Assembly: GCA_019693395.1 (NCBI GenBank)
Contig: JAAMXP010000259.1
Location: forward strand, 44,948 to 108,947
DNA length: 64,000 nucleotides
Origin: Ettlia oleoabundans
Lineage: Eukaryota > Chlorophyta > Chlorophyceae > Chlamydomonadales
Direction: 5' to 3'
Below the pieces are notes generated by a model that saw nothing but the letters and a program-made list of their open reading frames with translations, was not told the origin of the DNA and did not search any database. Made by a program: the position numbers and the translations under genes. Below, piece by piece: positions 1 through 13,018 of the stretch. Each line of letters opens with the position of its first letter. The first letter of the stretch is position 1.

Positions 1-3000
1 TGCGCCTCCAGCAGCTGCTGCCCCTCTGCACCGCTGCGCCCCACCCGCTCGCTGCCAGCCAGGTCGATCAGGTGCAGGCACCCGTGGCTGCGGGCGTGGC
101 TAATCTTGCTGGTGCCCTCCACCATCACTGTAAGCACCTGTGCATCAGGGAAGACAGCACCACCATTCCAGAAAATCGATGAAATGTCTGTCACATGCTC
201 AAACATGGCAGCGATAAGGGCCATCTCATGCCGCTGCTGTCAGCGTTGGCATACCAGGTGAGGCCAGTGTGGGCCGTACGCTGCCAGTAGTCTTCCCACC
301 TGGTGCGAGCGTGAGGAGCGGTTGTTCATTTTGGTCTCAGCCACGGCGCGGTTGCGGGCCCCCCGGTCCATCACGTCCAGCACATCCTCTGTGCATGATA
401 CAGGCACCTGCGGGTTGAAGGCATAAATGAGAAAGATAAGGTGTCAAAACCGAGAGCAGACTGGTTGTGCAAAAGAGCGTACCCGAATGCAAATGGATAG
501 CTGGTTGCCAGCTAAGCCTTGCATGGCAGGGTGGCAGCTGGAAGTCGAGGAGGCGCTTATGAGCGATTTCACTTACCACTGCACACCATTTGCACCCCTG
601 CAACCTCTGACTCCCTCACCTGCGTGGCATCCGGCACGTTGGAGCCGCTGCGCTGCGTGTTTACCAGCTGCAGGGAGCGCTGCTGCCGTGCCTCGGCATC
701 TGACACGAGCAGGTCCCGGATGGACTCGTTGTAGATCTCCAGCAGCTGCACAGAGATGCTGTACTCGACCTGCATGAAATGCAGGAACGAATGGGTATGC
801 CATTCAGGGTTGGGAGGCCGAAGAAAGCAGGTGGACAAGCACTGTTAGGCACCACACAGCTGGAGGGCAGGAGGGAAAGGACGTGGTGGGCTAGTGAGTG
901 CAGGGCAGGGGCAGCAAGCACATGGAACGCTGCATTGATAGTACCCAGTGGATGCTGCCAACGCAAAACTGCAGCCCCGTTGTTCTGTGGCCATCTTGAA
1001 TGGTCAATCAGCAGAGATATGCAGCAGGGCCCAGCAGTACACACCGCACCTCTGCCTGCCGATCGCGGTTCAGCTGGAACAGGTCGTCCAGGGCGCGAAA
1101 GTTGATGCCGCGGTTGGCGTACTCGCCAATGTCTGTGCCGCTCATCGTGTGGGTCTTACCACTGCCGGTCTGGCCATCTGCAGAGTAACAGAGAAAGAAC
1201 CATTGTTTGTTTAATGTTGGCTACGGAAAGGGACGAGCGGCATAAATGCGTGCCGCGATGCTTGCGCATCTCCTGCCTGGTGCTATTGGCATGCAGAGCG
1301 ATCAGCTAGTCTCAAGGCTGGCGTGATACCCATGTTGCCCAGCAGCCCTCGCTGCCTGCGTGTGGGCGCATGTGTCCATTACTCACATGCAAAGATGCAG
1401 ACGTTGTAGCCTGCAGGCATAGAACAGACACGGACAGTGTCATGAGCGAGGGAAAGCACGACAAAAACAATTGATTTATGGCTAGGTTGGCTAGGTTGAC
1501 AGCCTGATGGCTCAGCTCCTGCATAACATTTCCACTGAGCAGCACCAACCACGCACCGCCACATCAGGAACGCTAACTGGTCACCCACCGTCGAGCACTG
1601 AGCGGATGAGTGGCTGCGTCTCCTGATAGACATCATCTTGGCTGCTGTCCTCCCCAAACACACGGTCAAACTTGAATGTGTGCCACTTGTTGTGTTTCTG
1701 ACTGAATACATTCAAAAATCCCTCCTCTCCCAACTGAATGCAAAATTTAAAAAGACACATTGAGAGGTAGGCCAGCAGCACTAGGAGGCACCACACTGTG
1801 CTATTGCACAGGTGAAATGGCGCAGCTACAGCTGTGGGTCCACCCCTATAACCACAAAAACAGCGGAAAACCCTGCGCAACCAACCTTTTTCTATCAGAC
1901 AGCAACCTTGCATGCTGTGCCATCGTGCTTGTTTGCTCACCTCAACCATGCATGCTGTGCCATCGCCTGTGCGGCCACGTGGGCGCACACGGCAGAAGAC
2001 ACGGATGTTGCCCCGCAGGTCCTGCACTGTGTTGTACAGCTGTCGGTTCTCCTCGCTGATCTGATGGTACCGCTCGTTCAGGTGACGGTACTGCTCCACC
2101 TGCAGCACAAATGGGACATGCACAGGAAGCAGCAGGCGGCGGTGTTGGTGAGTCAGGTGTAAAGCTTCAACAGTGAGCAGCTCAGGGCAAGGGGAGCCAG
2201 CACACTCAAACATCATGGAGCACTCAATATACCGGGGGTAAGCAGCATCATGCACTATGCATCATAGCGACCCCACTATAACAACCCACCCTACTCCCAC
2301 CCTATCCATCCCTGTTTGCACGCTTTCCACTCGCCCGCCAACCACCCATCCCAGACCCCACCCATTCTTCCACCCACCTCCTCTGACAGTTCATTCAGCC
2401 GCGCATCCGCCTCTGACACCTTGGCCGCTGCCTCCTGCTGCACCGCCTGCAGCTCAGCCTCCTTGCGTGCCACCTCGGCGGCTGCAGCCGCCTCTTTCTC
2501 CGCCAGCTGCTGCTCATACGCTTCCCGCTCCGCAGCACTCATCTCTGCAGGCAGATTGCAAGGTAAAGTGTCACCTTGGCGATTTGAAGTCGACTGTTGA
2601 CTGTGCAAGGTTTGAAGGTGCACCAGGCAGCCTGCCCAACCAAATGTGAGCCCCAGCCCTTGAGCTTTCAGCCCATGCATCATCGTCAGGTAATGTCCTG
2701 TTGTTACAGCTGGAGTTCAGCCCGTTCTTCAACCGGTCGCTCACCATTTTGAGGGGCTGGCAGGTACTTGACGGCTGCCGCCACATCCTTCCAGTGCGCC
2801 ACCTCCTGGCGAAGGCGTGCAATGTCTCGCCGCATGCGCTCCTGTGCCTCTTGGCTCAGCTTGAACTCTTGGTCCTTGGCCAGCAGTCGCTTTTCATACT
2901 CCTGTGGTTGTGGAAGATAAGCAAAGCAGCCAGACACGATCATGGAACGGTTCAGGATAGAGGTGAGCTGAAGAAAAGCAGGGGGACCACGATGCGGATA

Positions 3001-4334
3001 GGCAGGACCCTGGCGCAGAAAGCCAGCAGGCAGACACAGCTGTTTGATAGGCAGGCAGGCCAGCAAGCAGGCGCACTAAAGCCATTTGGTGCGCATGTGA
3101 ACAGCGCTGACCTCAAGCATCAGGGATGAAGCACAGCACAGCCTAAAGGCCAGGCTCCCAAGCCAAGCCATGCCCCCGTCTTGACTCACCGCGGTCAAAT
3201 TCTGCAGCACTGTCTCCAGTACAGGCCCCACGGCATCCAGGGCAATCTCGGGGTGCATGCCGCTGGCGGTGCGGGCCGGTGGCGAGAGGGGTGTAGCGGG
3301 CATGCCCATGCTGCTCTTCAGCATGTGGTTACAGGTGCGCATGAGGAACTCCAGGCCATCGTTGCACTTCTGGCCCGCAGCACGGTTGACCGCACTAGTG
3401 GCCTGTGGAGTGAAGCTGAACTCTGGGGAGGGAGGCGAGCTGGCGGCGCAGCGGGAGCTGGGCGGGTTGCGAAGTGTGAGCGGCGGCGGTGGGGTGGCGC
3501 TAGCTGCGGAGCCAGCGTTGGCGTCCCAGCAGGCACTGGAACGTAGTGCGCCCCCCGCCTGCTGCTGCTGCCACCAAGCATGCAGCGCCAGGATGCAGTC
3601 TGCAACCTGGGGTCGCTCGTTGGGGTCCTCGAAATCCGCGGCGCACAAGGTGGCGTCGACGGTGAGCTCCCGGCACACCTGGCTGAAGTTGGCGACATTC
3701 TCAAAGCTCTGGATAACCTCCCCAGTAGGGCTGCTGCACTCCACGCTGTAGTCAATAATCTGCAGGTATCAGGGCGAGGAGTACATGAGAAGGTGGAGCA
3801 AACCGTGCTGTCACCAGACCTGGCAAGACGGGTGGTGGAGTGGGGGCAGAAAGGCTGTTTGGCAAGGGAGGGCGTTGGCAGGTGTCGGCAGCTGTTTGGC
3901 GCCTTCACACGTGTTCGGCACTACCCAGCCATGTGCACACACCCTAGAGATGGAGCCCGGGCGCAGCGAGTTCAGCAGTCGGCAGAGGGTGACGCCATCG
4001 CGCAGCGCGGCTCGGAACGCCACATCACTGTCGTATGGCACTGCCACTCCTGTCTGTGCGACCAACCACTCAGCTGCCAGCTGACGACGGTGGGCAGCCT
4101 TGAGGGAGCGGGAGTCGCTGGGGCTCAAGCTGCTGCGCAGGGGGCTGGTTGGGCTGGCAGGCCGCTCGGCAGGCGGCGAGAAGGCAAACTCGGAGCTGGG
4201 AGAGGCGGGCCGGGCCTCGGTCTGCGGGCAAGGTCGCGCAAAAGAGACACCGCAGGGTCGCGCTAGGCTGAAGGGAGGCAGCAACGGGGCGGCGTGTTAG
4301 GGCGCACCTGCGCGTGGCTGTCGGTCTCTGCCAT
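1..4334 (-). CDS. Kinesin-14 motor with N-terminal calponin-homology domain (C-terminus cut by window edge)
   Basis: Minus-end-directed microtubule motor of the KCH type. CH domains bind actin in other proteins, so it may link microtubules and actin; that is inference. Exons (descending): 4334-4308, 4221-3943, 3759-3190, 2901-2745, 2544-2378, 2099-1941, 1733-1589, 1410-1387, 1177-1050, 769-620, 407-300, 137-1. The CH domain lies at about residues 55-165. A Glu/Ala-rich coiled coil covers about 293-430. The motor begins at NIRVFCRVRP (431-440). It has the P-loop GQTGSGKT (511-518), NNRSSRSH (switch I, about 630) and LIDLAGSERV (switch II, about 661). The motor follows the coil, the kinesin-14 order. 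The rest of the motor lies beyond the left edge. The ATG at 4334 opens a 9-codon first exon. Family assignment is firm; the CH-to-motor join rests on my splice model. Confidence 0.93.
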
Positions 4335-4682
4335 TGCGGCAGTCCCGACGACACAGTAACTTGACGGCAGTTAGGCGCTCGTTGACGTACGTCTGGCCGG
4401 CCAGGGGGTGTTGCCTGCAGCTGCAGGTACGACGCCAACGCTGGCCTGGCGCGGTTAATGACTGGCTAGACACAGGGGCCCGGGAACGACTCTATCTCGG
4501 CTGAAGGTCGCCTGGCGGTCACATCGTCCACACATTTTTGTTTTGTTGAGAGGCTGTGGTACACACCCGTACGGCAGCTCTCGACTAGGCACTCCCTCTC
4601 CGCCATGCATGCATTGCATAACTTATAAGTTACTTCAAAGGAGCGCATGATATAGCACCAACAGCCTGAGTCGCCTGTGGCC
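4335..4682. promoter_or_regulatory. Shared upstream region of the kinesin and UTP14 genes
   Basis: These 348 bases separate two divergent start codons, so they must hold both promoters and 5' leaders. I see no clear TATA box or other named motif. Confidence 0.5.
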
Positions 4683-7600
4683 ATGGCGAAACCAAAAAGT
4701 GGCGGCGGCAGGCCGCCCAAAGGCAAAGGAAAGAAACATGAGGCTGCCAGCATCCGACCAGACGATGTCTACGAGGCTGAGGACAGCGACCCGGATGAGT
4801 TGCGGCATGCGCAGCGCTACGACGTGAGTTTTGGCTGCTGACACGCAGCATTTCGGCCAATACAATCCAATGCATTGCTAATGTCGCGCCGTGGGCCCGG
4901 TCTGCAGTGATTCCTGCTGCCGCCTGCTGCGGGGCTTGCCGCCACCAGTGCTTTAGTTGCTCTTCTCTTGCGCTTGTCTGGTGCAGAGAGTCGACAACTA
5001 TGAGTATGAGATGCCGTCAGATTTCGAGGATGAAGATATCGATGATGAAATGGCCTTCACAGGTCAGCAAGCACCCGCACACGTTTACCACTCATGCCCC
5101 GGCTTTGGCAGTGCTTGTTCTACTCACCGCAACCGGCCCCAGCCTTTGCTGGCTGCAACCCTGTGGGTTCAACTGCATCACGGCAGCACATTGCGTGGGT
5201 AAGCAACTTGGGGTGTACATTTCTAATAGCTGATTTATCACACATGGCGGCCGTGCAGAGGAGGACAAGAAGATGTTTGGGCACCTGTTTGACGATGAGC
5301 GCCCCGCTGGCGGCGACAAGGAGGGTGGCAGCGACAGTGAGGGCGGCCTACTCAGCAGCGAAGAGTCTGAGGATGGAGAGGAGAACCAGGACGATGAAGA
5401 GGGATGGACTGACGATGAGGAACAGGAGGAGGACAAGCGTCTGGGCGGAGTGAAGGGGCGGGATGAGATGGATGAGCTGTTTGGAGAGGTATGCTCCTGA
5501 CTCGCTTGCTCCCTGCTGACATTTCACGCATCTTCGACTTGGCACCTCCCCCTGGTTACAATCACACCGTGCAGCAGCAGCGATCGCTCCCATGACTAGC
5601 TCCGCATCGCATGCCTTGCTTCTTGCGGGATGGTCAGCAATCGCTCACCTTGCTTGCACATATGCCAGCTCGGACAATCGGAGGAGGTATGATTCTGTGC
5701 TCGTGTTGTGTTCAGTCTGTGCTCAGGTGCCACCGCGCTTTTCTACGCTTTCTTTGCAGGGGGGCAGCAGTGAGGAGGACAGGAGTGAGGGCGGAGAGGA
5801 GGGTGAGGAGGGTGAGGAGGGCAGTGATGGAGAGGTTGAAGAGCTGGATCAAGAGCGGCATCGCGCAATGCTTGAAGCAGTGACTGGCGGTGCCGCGGCG
5901 GCGGAGCGACGCAAGCGACGGGCCAGGGAGGTGGTTGTTACGGAGGCTTACCCAGAGGCAGCCTACAACCTGCCACCCTCCGGTGAGCCTGCAAGCTGCT
6001 GGTGGTGGGGTGGCTGTTTGAGGTGGTGGTCGTTGAGCAGCCGGCAAAGGTGACCATCCCGCCTCAACCCCGCCGTATAGCGTGTTGCAGCTGCAGCTTT
6101 CCTGAGCATGATGTGCTGTGATGCGTGCATGCCCTCCTGCACACACCATCCCCAACTTTACCACACGCGGAGTACTTTTCCCGCCCTGAAAGGCACGGCT
6201 TGCTTTGTACGAGTCGCTGGCCGGCTGTGGGCGCGGGCAGATGCCTCCGCAGAGCCACGCAGCACATACAGGCTTCCGCTGACTGCCTCTGAAGCGGCAG
6301 TTTACAGTTGCTGCAACATCCACCTGTGTCACCCGCTTTCTCTGTGCATTTGCCGCTGATCCTCTTGTCCTGCAACCCTGCTTGGCTGCTGCAAGCCCTT
6401 GTGCTGAGGGGCAAGTACCTGGTCAAGTTTGCAAGTGCCTTCCTTTTTGCAGCCTTTTTTGGCAACAGGACAACTTATGGCAACTGCTTGCCCCGCATGT
6501 CTGCTCCGGCCATGCGCTTCTTCTTTTGCAACTGCAGCCACAGGTGGCGAGCTGACTGTGGGAGACCTTATCGCGGGTTTGGGTGATAGCAAGGCGAAGC
6601 TGGGCGCGGCACGCAAGACACTGGAGCGCCTGGAAAAGAAAGCAGCACCAGTGTCGGCACCGCTGCCCGGGCCTATCAAGCAGCGCCAGGAGCGGAAAGC
6701 CGGGTATGTGCTTGTTGAGGCGTGTAGAGACTTGTAGGCGTGTGTGGAGGGTAGCATGGTTATAGTTTGTCAGCAAATGAGCAACGAGTAGTCTGCAATG
6801 CAGTCACTGTGGTAGTTGTCAGCAACAGCCAAAGCCATAAGCAAGCAAAATGCCCAAGCCAGTACTTGTTTTTGACAAAGTCGTTGTTCCTGGGAGCTTG
6901 CATGCGGAATTTCACAACACCATGTAGTGCAGGATAATGGACTGCTGCATTAATGGCGCATACACACTGCTGTGCTGCAATGCCTGCCCTGCAGGTATGA
7001 GGAAAGCAAGAGGGAGGCGGACAAGTGGCTGCCCATCATCAAAGCCAATCGCGAGGCCCCCACGCTCCACTTCACTACAGACAAAGCAGGTGTGTTTTGT
7101 CGCCCGGGTTTCACGAGTTACAGGTGGCATGCTCTGCAGGATTCTTGCAGGCACATGCACTGAAAGAGTTTCTTGATTGTGGTGGGGTCAACATCAGCAC
7201 AGAAAATTAAAGGAGAGCATCGCCTAACTGACTGCAAGCCAAGCAGCGTAGACTGCGCAGCTTCGCCCCGGTTTTCCCCACAAAAGCCCACACCCTCACT
7301 GCCAACCGACTACTCAACCCCACATAACCCACGCTCTTGCACCCTCATCCTCCCCCTCATCCCCGCAGCGGTACCACGCGTGACCACCACTGCCGCTCTT
7401 GCCGCCAAGCACCGCCCCGAGACAGACATGGAGACGGAGGTGGCAGCCCTGCTGGAGGCAGCGGGGGCTCACAGCGCCAAGGCGGTGGTAGAGGCGGAGG
7501 AGGCGCTGGCCATGAAGGTGAGTCGCTGGGCATTTGCAGCTTGCAGCTTGCGCGCACCTCGCTGGCTGGTGACAGCTGCATTTGATTGGCTTGGCAGACA

Positions 7601-10600
7601 TGGCCTGGGCGCATGTGGTACGGCAGTGGTACCGTGTTTTGGCCATTTGAAGGACATCAGCAACACCAGTATTGCCGCCACCGAGACAACTAAACCAAAC
7701 CCTTCTGTTTGTTGTAGGCGCTATCTGTTGAGGAGGCTCGTGAGCGGCAGAATCGCCTGGCCAAGATGCGTGCGCTGCTGTTTTACCACGAAGCAAAGGC
7801 CAAGCGTCTGAAGAAGATCAAGAGCAAGGAGTACAGGAGGAAGCTGAAGAAAGCGGGTGTGTGGGCGGGCGGCCGGGCGGGTGTGTATTTAGTTGTTGGT
7901 GAGCGGGTGGTGAGTAAGTGCAGTGCGGGTAGAAGGAAATCTTCAAGGAGGCTCAAGATTGCAACGTAGGGCAGGGCAGCAGTAGCCAACTGGGGTATTC
8001 ACTGATGTAGCTGTGCATTTGCGCCAACCTGTCCCCATCCCTTCCTGCCTCTGCCACAGAGAAGCGGCGTGCAGCTGAGGCTGGGGAGGCGGGCAACGAG
8101 GAGGAGCTGCGGCTGATGCAGGAGCAGGCGGAGTATGACCGGGCCAAGGTGGGTGTGGTGTTTAGATTATGTTCGCACGCTGTGTCTGTGTCCATGTACA
8201 TGTCCGTGCCTGCATTCAAACCTGCTTTGTTGCAGATTGCAGATTTGATTGGCGACATGTAGATTCATGTTGTTTGTTTTGTGTGCCTCATGGCCTTGAC
8301 TCCCTCCCCCTGCTCGCATGTGCACCCCGCAGGAGCGGCTGACACTGAAGCACAAGAACACGTCGCGCTGGGCACGTCGCGCCCTTAAGCGCGGGCAGCC
8401 GCTGATGGATGACGGGACACGTGCCGCGGTGGCGGAGCAGCTTCGCCTTGGAGAGGAGCTGCGGCAGCGGGTAAGTGGCCGGGGTTATGACTGTGGGAAA
8501 GTGGGTGGGGTGATCACATGGCACATTATTCAGGGCAGGCTGAAGCACAGGTTGCTGCCAGGCTACACTCATTTTGTGTGCATGCTGCCTTCCTTTTTTA
8601 GTTTAAAAAACTGAGGTCGGGCCTAGCTTGTTTGCCTGGGGACCAGTCATGCCCCAGTTCACTAGCATCCCCTGCAAAGCTGGTTTTACCGTTGTCGTGT
8701 CTCCATTTGCTCCCATGGGGTGGTCATGCCGCTTCCTCGCACCCTGGTGGCTGCTTCGGCCATTACTCCACCCTCCTCGACTGACTGTTTTGAAGGTGGT
8801 GCCTTCCACAGGTGAACCGCATGAAGGGCGCCAAGGGGAGCGACAGCGACGCTAGCACCTCAGCCTCAGGTACTTTGTGGAAAGGAAGGTGTACTCTTAC
8901 TGGGGCGTGAGCTGAACCCCATGCTTTTCTCACACTTGCGGCGGCCGGCGTTCGCCTGACCTTTGCCTTTGCTGTTATTTCCGGCCTTCTACCTGCAGAT
9001 GACGAAGAGGATAGCGGCGACGAGGGGCAGCAGGGCGGCGGTGACGGCTTTGCAGGGCCGCAGTCGGGCCGCTGCATGACCGGCAAGGTCAAGGCAGCCG
9101 CTCTTGAGTTGCTGGAAGGTGGGTTTGGTGGCTGTGTTGGTTTGCTCCGTTAAGTGGCAGTGGCTGGGCGATGGCACAGGAAGCTGCCACACTGGCACTT
9201 TGTTATGCCTGCCTTTTGTTTGTGCGTCCTACCTGCTCACCTGCCTTGCCTTCCTGCCAACCTGTGCTAGCAGCTGTTTCCCATCAGCAATTGTTGGCTC
9301 TCTTTGCTCAGTTCGTACGTCGTGGGAGACTGGTTTCTGACGCTTGCCACCAACGACTTGCAGGCAAGCGCGAGGGTGATGCGCCAAGCAAGGGCTTGTT
9401 TGCGCTGCCCTTCATGCGGCGCGCCCTGGAACGGAAGAAGCAGGAGGCGCAGCAGGCAGCGCATGACATGCTCCAAGAGCTAGATGGCGGCAGTGGTGCA
9501 GCGGGCGGCAGCAGCCTGGCTAATGGTGGGGGCCAAGCCGGCCGCCTTGCCTTCACTGGCACGGGCGTGGACCAGCGGCGGCAGTGGGAGCGGGTGGCTC
9601 GGATGGAGGCGGCGGCTTTGAACGACAATAGTGATCTGGGTAGCGATGAGGTGGGTGACATGACGTAAGGCATGGGATCTTGTTGGTGTTGAGTGGCGGT
9701 AGGCATTATGGTTTGTACTTCACTCTTCCGGTTGGGCGTGTTTGGGCGGTGGGGAGCGCTGCAGGAGGGGATGGCGTGCACCGCATCGGAGTTGCTTCCA
9801 TAGCCTCGCATTGCCTTAGACAGCTTGACTGGAGATTTGAAACTCACAATCAATTCTGTTGTTCTAGCTTTACCTGGTTGGAGGCCCCTCGCATATCGTG
9901 GATGCAGGATGAGGATGCAGAGGCGAAAGCAGAGCGGTTGGGCAGGCAGCTGGGTCTGGTGCCGCGGAAGGAAGAAGATAAGGAAGCTGATCGGCAGCGA
10001 GCAGACACAGCTGCCGTGCCTGCTGAGGCTGCGGCGGCGGCAGCAGGAGCAGCGGCACATGTAGCGGCAGGCGGTGATGTGGCGGTGACGGATGGGTACA
10101 TCAACGTGGATCTGCCTGCGGCCAGCGGTAGGCATGTTGGCGGCATAGTCAACGGCGCTGCGGATGGTGTCAGCAATGGGCTTGGGCTGGCACGGGAACG
10201 ACGACGGGCAGGTGCATACCAGCATGACTGGCTGTTCAGCAGCAGCAAGCAGGCTGATGCCGCAAAGGGGGCACAGGCGGGTGCCAGGGAGGCAGACGGC
10301 CTGCACCACGCTGGAGCAGGTGTCAGCATAGGTCCTGCCCAAGCAGCAGCGCAGCAGCAGCAGCAGAACGGCGGTTTGCTGCCGCCGGCGGCCGCAGCGC
10401 AGCAGCAAGGTGATGGGGAGGGCGGCCAAGGTGAACAGGCTCAGCCGACTTTCGTGCGGAGCAAGACCTTCCAAGGAGCCCGCCCAGCCTACGTTTTCAA
10501 GAAAGGACCGCAAGGTGGGATGGAAGCCGACTTTTTCTTACAACCATGCCAGCATGTTACGTGTGCCCGCCCGTAACCTGGCAGCACTACTTTTGTTTCC

Positions 10601-12934
10601 TAGCCGGTTCGATGGCCATTGGGTGCCCAAAAGGAAAAGACATGGCTCACTTTGCTGCATATGCCGGAATTGCAGCACATAACGCTTTCTGCACGCTATC
10701 GCTTGTGGTGGTGTTGCAGGTGTGGGGTATTATTTGGATAGAGCAGAGGCAGCCAAGGCTTCCAAGGCGTCAAGAAAGCGGCAGAGAAGGACGGATGCTG
10801 CTGCTCGGCAGCAGCAGCAGCAGCAGCCAGACGGGCATCAACAGGCGGACGCAGCAGGTTCTGACAGCGAGGATGAGCGGATCATGAAGCCCGTGCCGGT
10901 GAGTGCTGCTGGTGGCTGTGTTTAAACTCGCTTGCCTGCTGTGTTCAAACTTGCTTGGCTCTGTCCAGCTTGGGTCCTAGCCTGCGCCCTGCAGCCTGCT
11001 GTGCCTAGGCCGTGCTTCATTGCAGCACCGCGCCATGCGCTGGCTGCTGCTGCCTGCAGTCGCCCATGTCTAACATACGTGCTTCATGCGGGCTTTGGCT
11101 GCCTTCCCTGTGGACCGTACACTATTGTCTTGCATGCAGTGTGCACATTTTTGTTGCCAAAGCTTCTTCGTGCTGAGTTTGGATTGATGGTCCGAATGTG
11201 GTTGATGGCTGCTGCAGGGCGGCGCGGGGTTGAGCCAGGCGGATCTGATCCGGCGTGCGTTTGCGGGTGACGACGTGGTGGCGGAGTTTGCTGCCAGCAA
11301 GGCGGCTGAGGTGGAGGGAGAGCTGCCACAGGTGCAGGGGGGAAACCCCACCGATGATGATTTTTTCCTGATGCAAATGAAAAGCCCTGCTACTTGAGCT
11401 GGCCCAGCATCTTTGTGTTCATGCTTTGGTAAGGTTGCTATTTGTTACAGAACCTGGTGTTGCCCGGTCTATCGGTCTGATCTTTACCTGGCTCCTGCTG
11501 CAGGAGGAGGTTCCTGGTGTTCTGCCTGGCTGGGGCACCTGGGCGGGCCAGCAGCGGGAACCAAAGTGGGTGGTAGAGGCAAAGAAGAAAGCACAACAGT
11601 AAGTATATTGGATTGTCTCTATATCAAAGCTGTCATGCTTCGCAGCCATTTGGCACCTTGTTGCAGGCACATGCTGCTCCCAAGCATGCTTTGGCTGCCT
11701 CTGGGTTGCGTGCGTCGTGCGAGGCCTGCTGGGCCTGGAAGCATGGCATGCATGTTTGTCTTTCCCTGTTGGATGGCACATCTGATTCTGCGCTTCCTTC
11801 CTCACCCTGCGTAACACTGCTCCTCATCATTACGTGCTTGTTTTGCTCACATCCCTGTCCAACCCCATGCTGTCATGCTGTACAGGCGCAAAGAAGCAGC
11901 AGCAGCCGGAAGGAAGGATGCCAAGCTGCAGTACGTTGTCATCAGCGAGAAGTGGGACAAGTGCGTACCGCCCGCAGTGCTGTCTACAGTCCTGACCCCG
12001 GCATTGAAGCGTTGCAGCCTGCAGGGGGTGCAAATTCTCTGTCATATTGTGTGTGTGCAGCTGCATGATATGCATAGAATGTTGAGATGACTCAGGCCCA
12101 GGCCCGCCAGTTCTTGATTCCAACTTCTTCTCATCCTCATGGAGGGATTTGCAGGAAAAGTGCCAAGTATAAGACACCCAGCGTGCCCTTCCCCTTCAAC
12201 AACAAAGAAACGTATGAGCGTGCCATGCGGCAGCCATTGGGGCGGGAGTACAACACTGGTGAGCTATTTGGTTGGTGGTTGACTGGCTGGCTGGCTGGCT
12301 GGATTACTATAGCAAGTGTGAGGATATCATTGGGACTTGCAGGAGAGGTGATTGGCTTGCTGGCTGGCTGGCCAGCTGGCTGTTGTTCACAAGCGAGGTG
12401 CACGGAGGGTTAGGTGAAGATAGTGCCCATACTTGCGTTCTGTGCCGCCATGTCGGATTGGGAGCTGACAAAATTTTTTGTCTGAGCCTCAGTCCTGCTG
12501 CTTGAGAGGTGTACCAAACAACCATCTCGCACATGCTATACGTGCCCCATGGCATGTGCTGGCTTGCGGTTGGTTGACCCTCCTTGTTCTTTGAGTCCGT
12601 TTCTTGCAGACGCATCGTTCCGCAACCTGACACGCCCCGCTGTGCTCAAGGATGCCGGCGTCATTATTGAGCCGATCCGCTTCAGCAAACATATGGCACA
12701 GCATGACGAGCAGGTGGGTGGTGGTATGGCAGTGGGGCAGCGGGAGGGGTGCAGGACTGTGTAATGGTAGTCTGGTGGCGGTGCATTGTTAACAACACAA
12801 TATCTCTTTCCCGACCTCGCTTTGCGGCTCCATTGCCACCTTCCTCGTTTTACTTGTAGATTGGAAAGAATGCCAAGCGGCCAGCCGTGACGACGATTGC
12901 AGGGGGCATGCCGAAGAAGAGCAAAAAACGCTGA
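4683..12934 (+). CDS. UTP14: UTP14, U3 snoRNP / small-subunit processome protein
   Basis: Nucleolar protein needed for 18S rRNA maturation. Known Utp14 activates the DEAH helicase Dhr1 (family knowledge). There are 21 exons: 4683-4823, 4987-5062, 5259-5488, 5760-5982, 6544-6703, 6995-7089, 7369-7517, 7718-7856, 8060-8148, 8333-8470, 8812-8869, 8999-9118, 9364-9650, 9908-10514, 10720-10898, 11218-11331, 11504-11598, 11886-11960, 12155-12258, 12610-12713, 12860-12934. The sum is 3258 nt, giving 1085 residues. Utp14 hallmarks are the basic block KAKRLKKIKSKEYRRKLKK (about 385), SKTFQGARPAYVFKK (about 820), PGWGTWAG (about 943) and a Lys-rich C-terminus ending KKSKKR. The N-terminal 200 residues are very acidic. 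The 607-nt exon carries a long Ala/Gln/Gly-rich insert, which makes the protein longer than the yeast one. Confidence 0.95.
12284..12302. repeat. (CTGG)n microsatellite in a UTP14 intron
   Basis: About five tandem CTGG units. A second, imperfect CTGG run lies at about 12360-12381 in the same intron. Confidence 0.8.
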
Positions 12935-13013
12935 TGATTGCATGACATTCGAGTGCTTTCAGATTCAGGCTCTTCACCTGGCTTAAGAGACATCCACCTT
13001 GCATTCCCACCAC

Positions 13014-13018
13014 TGTAA
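13014..13018 (+). terminator. TGTAA polyadenylation signal for UTP14
   Basis: TGTAA, the chlorophyte poly(A) signal, 80 bases past the UTP14 stop. Confidence 0.65.

Noticed and set aside
9308..10513. 401-codon minus-strand open frame
   Set aside because: It lies antisense to well-supported UTP14 exons and has no domain; it mirrors GC-rich, Ala/Gln-coding DNA.
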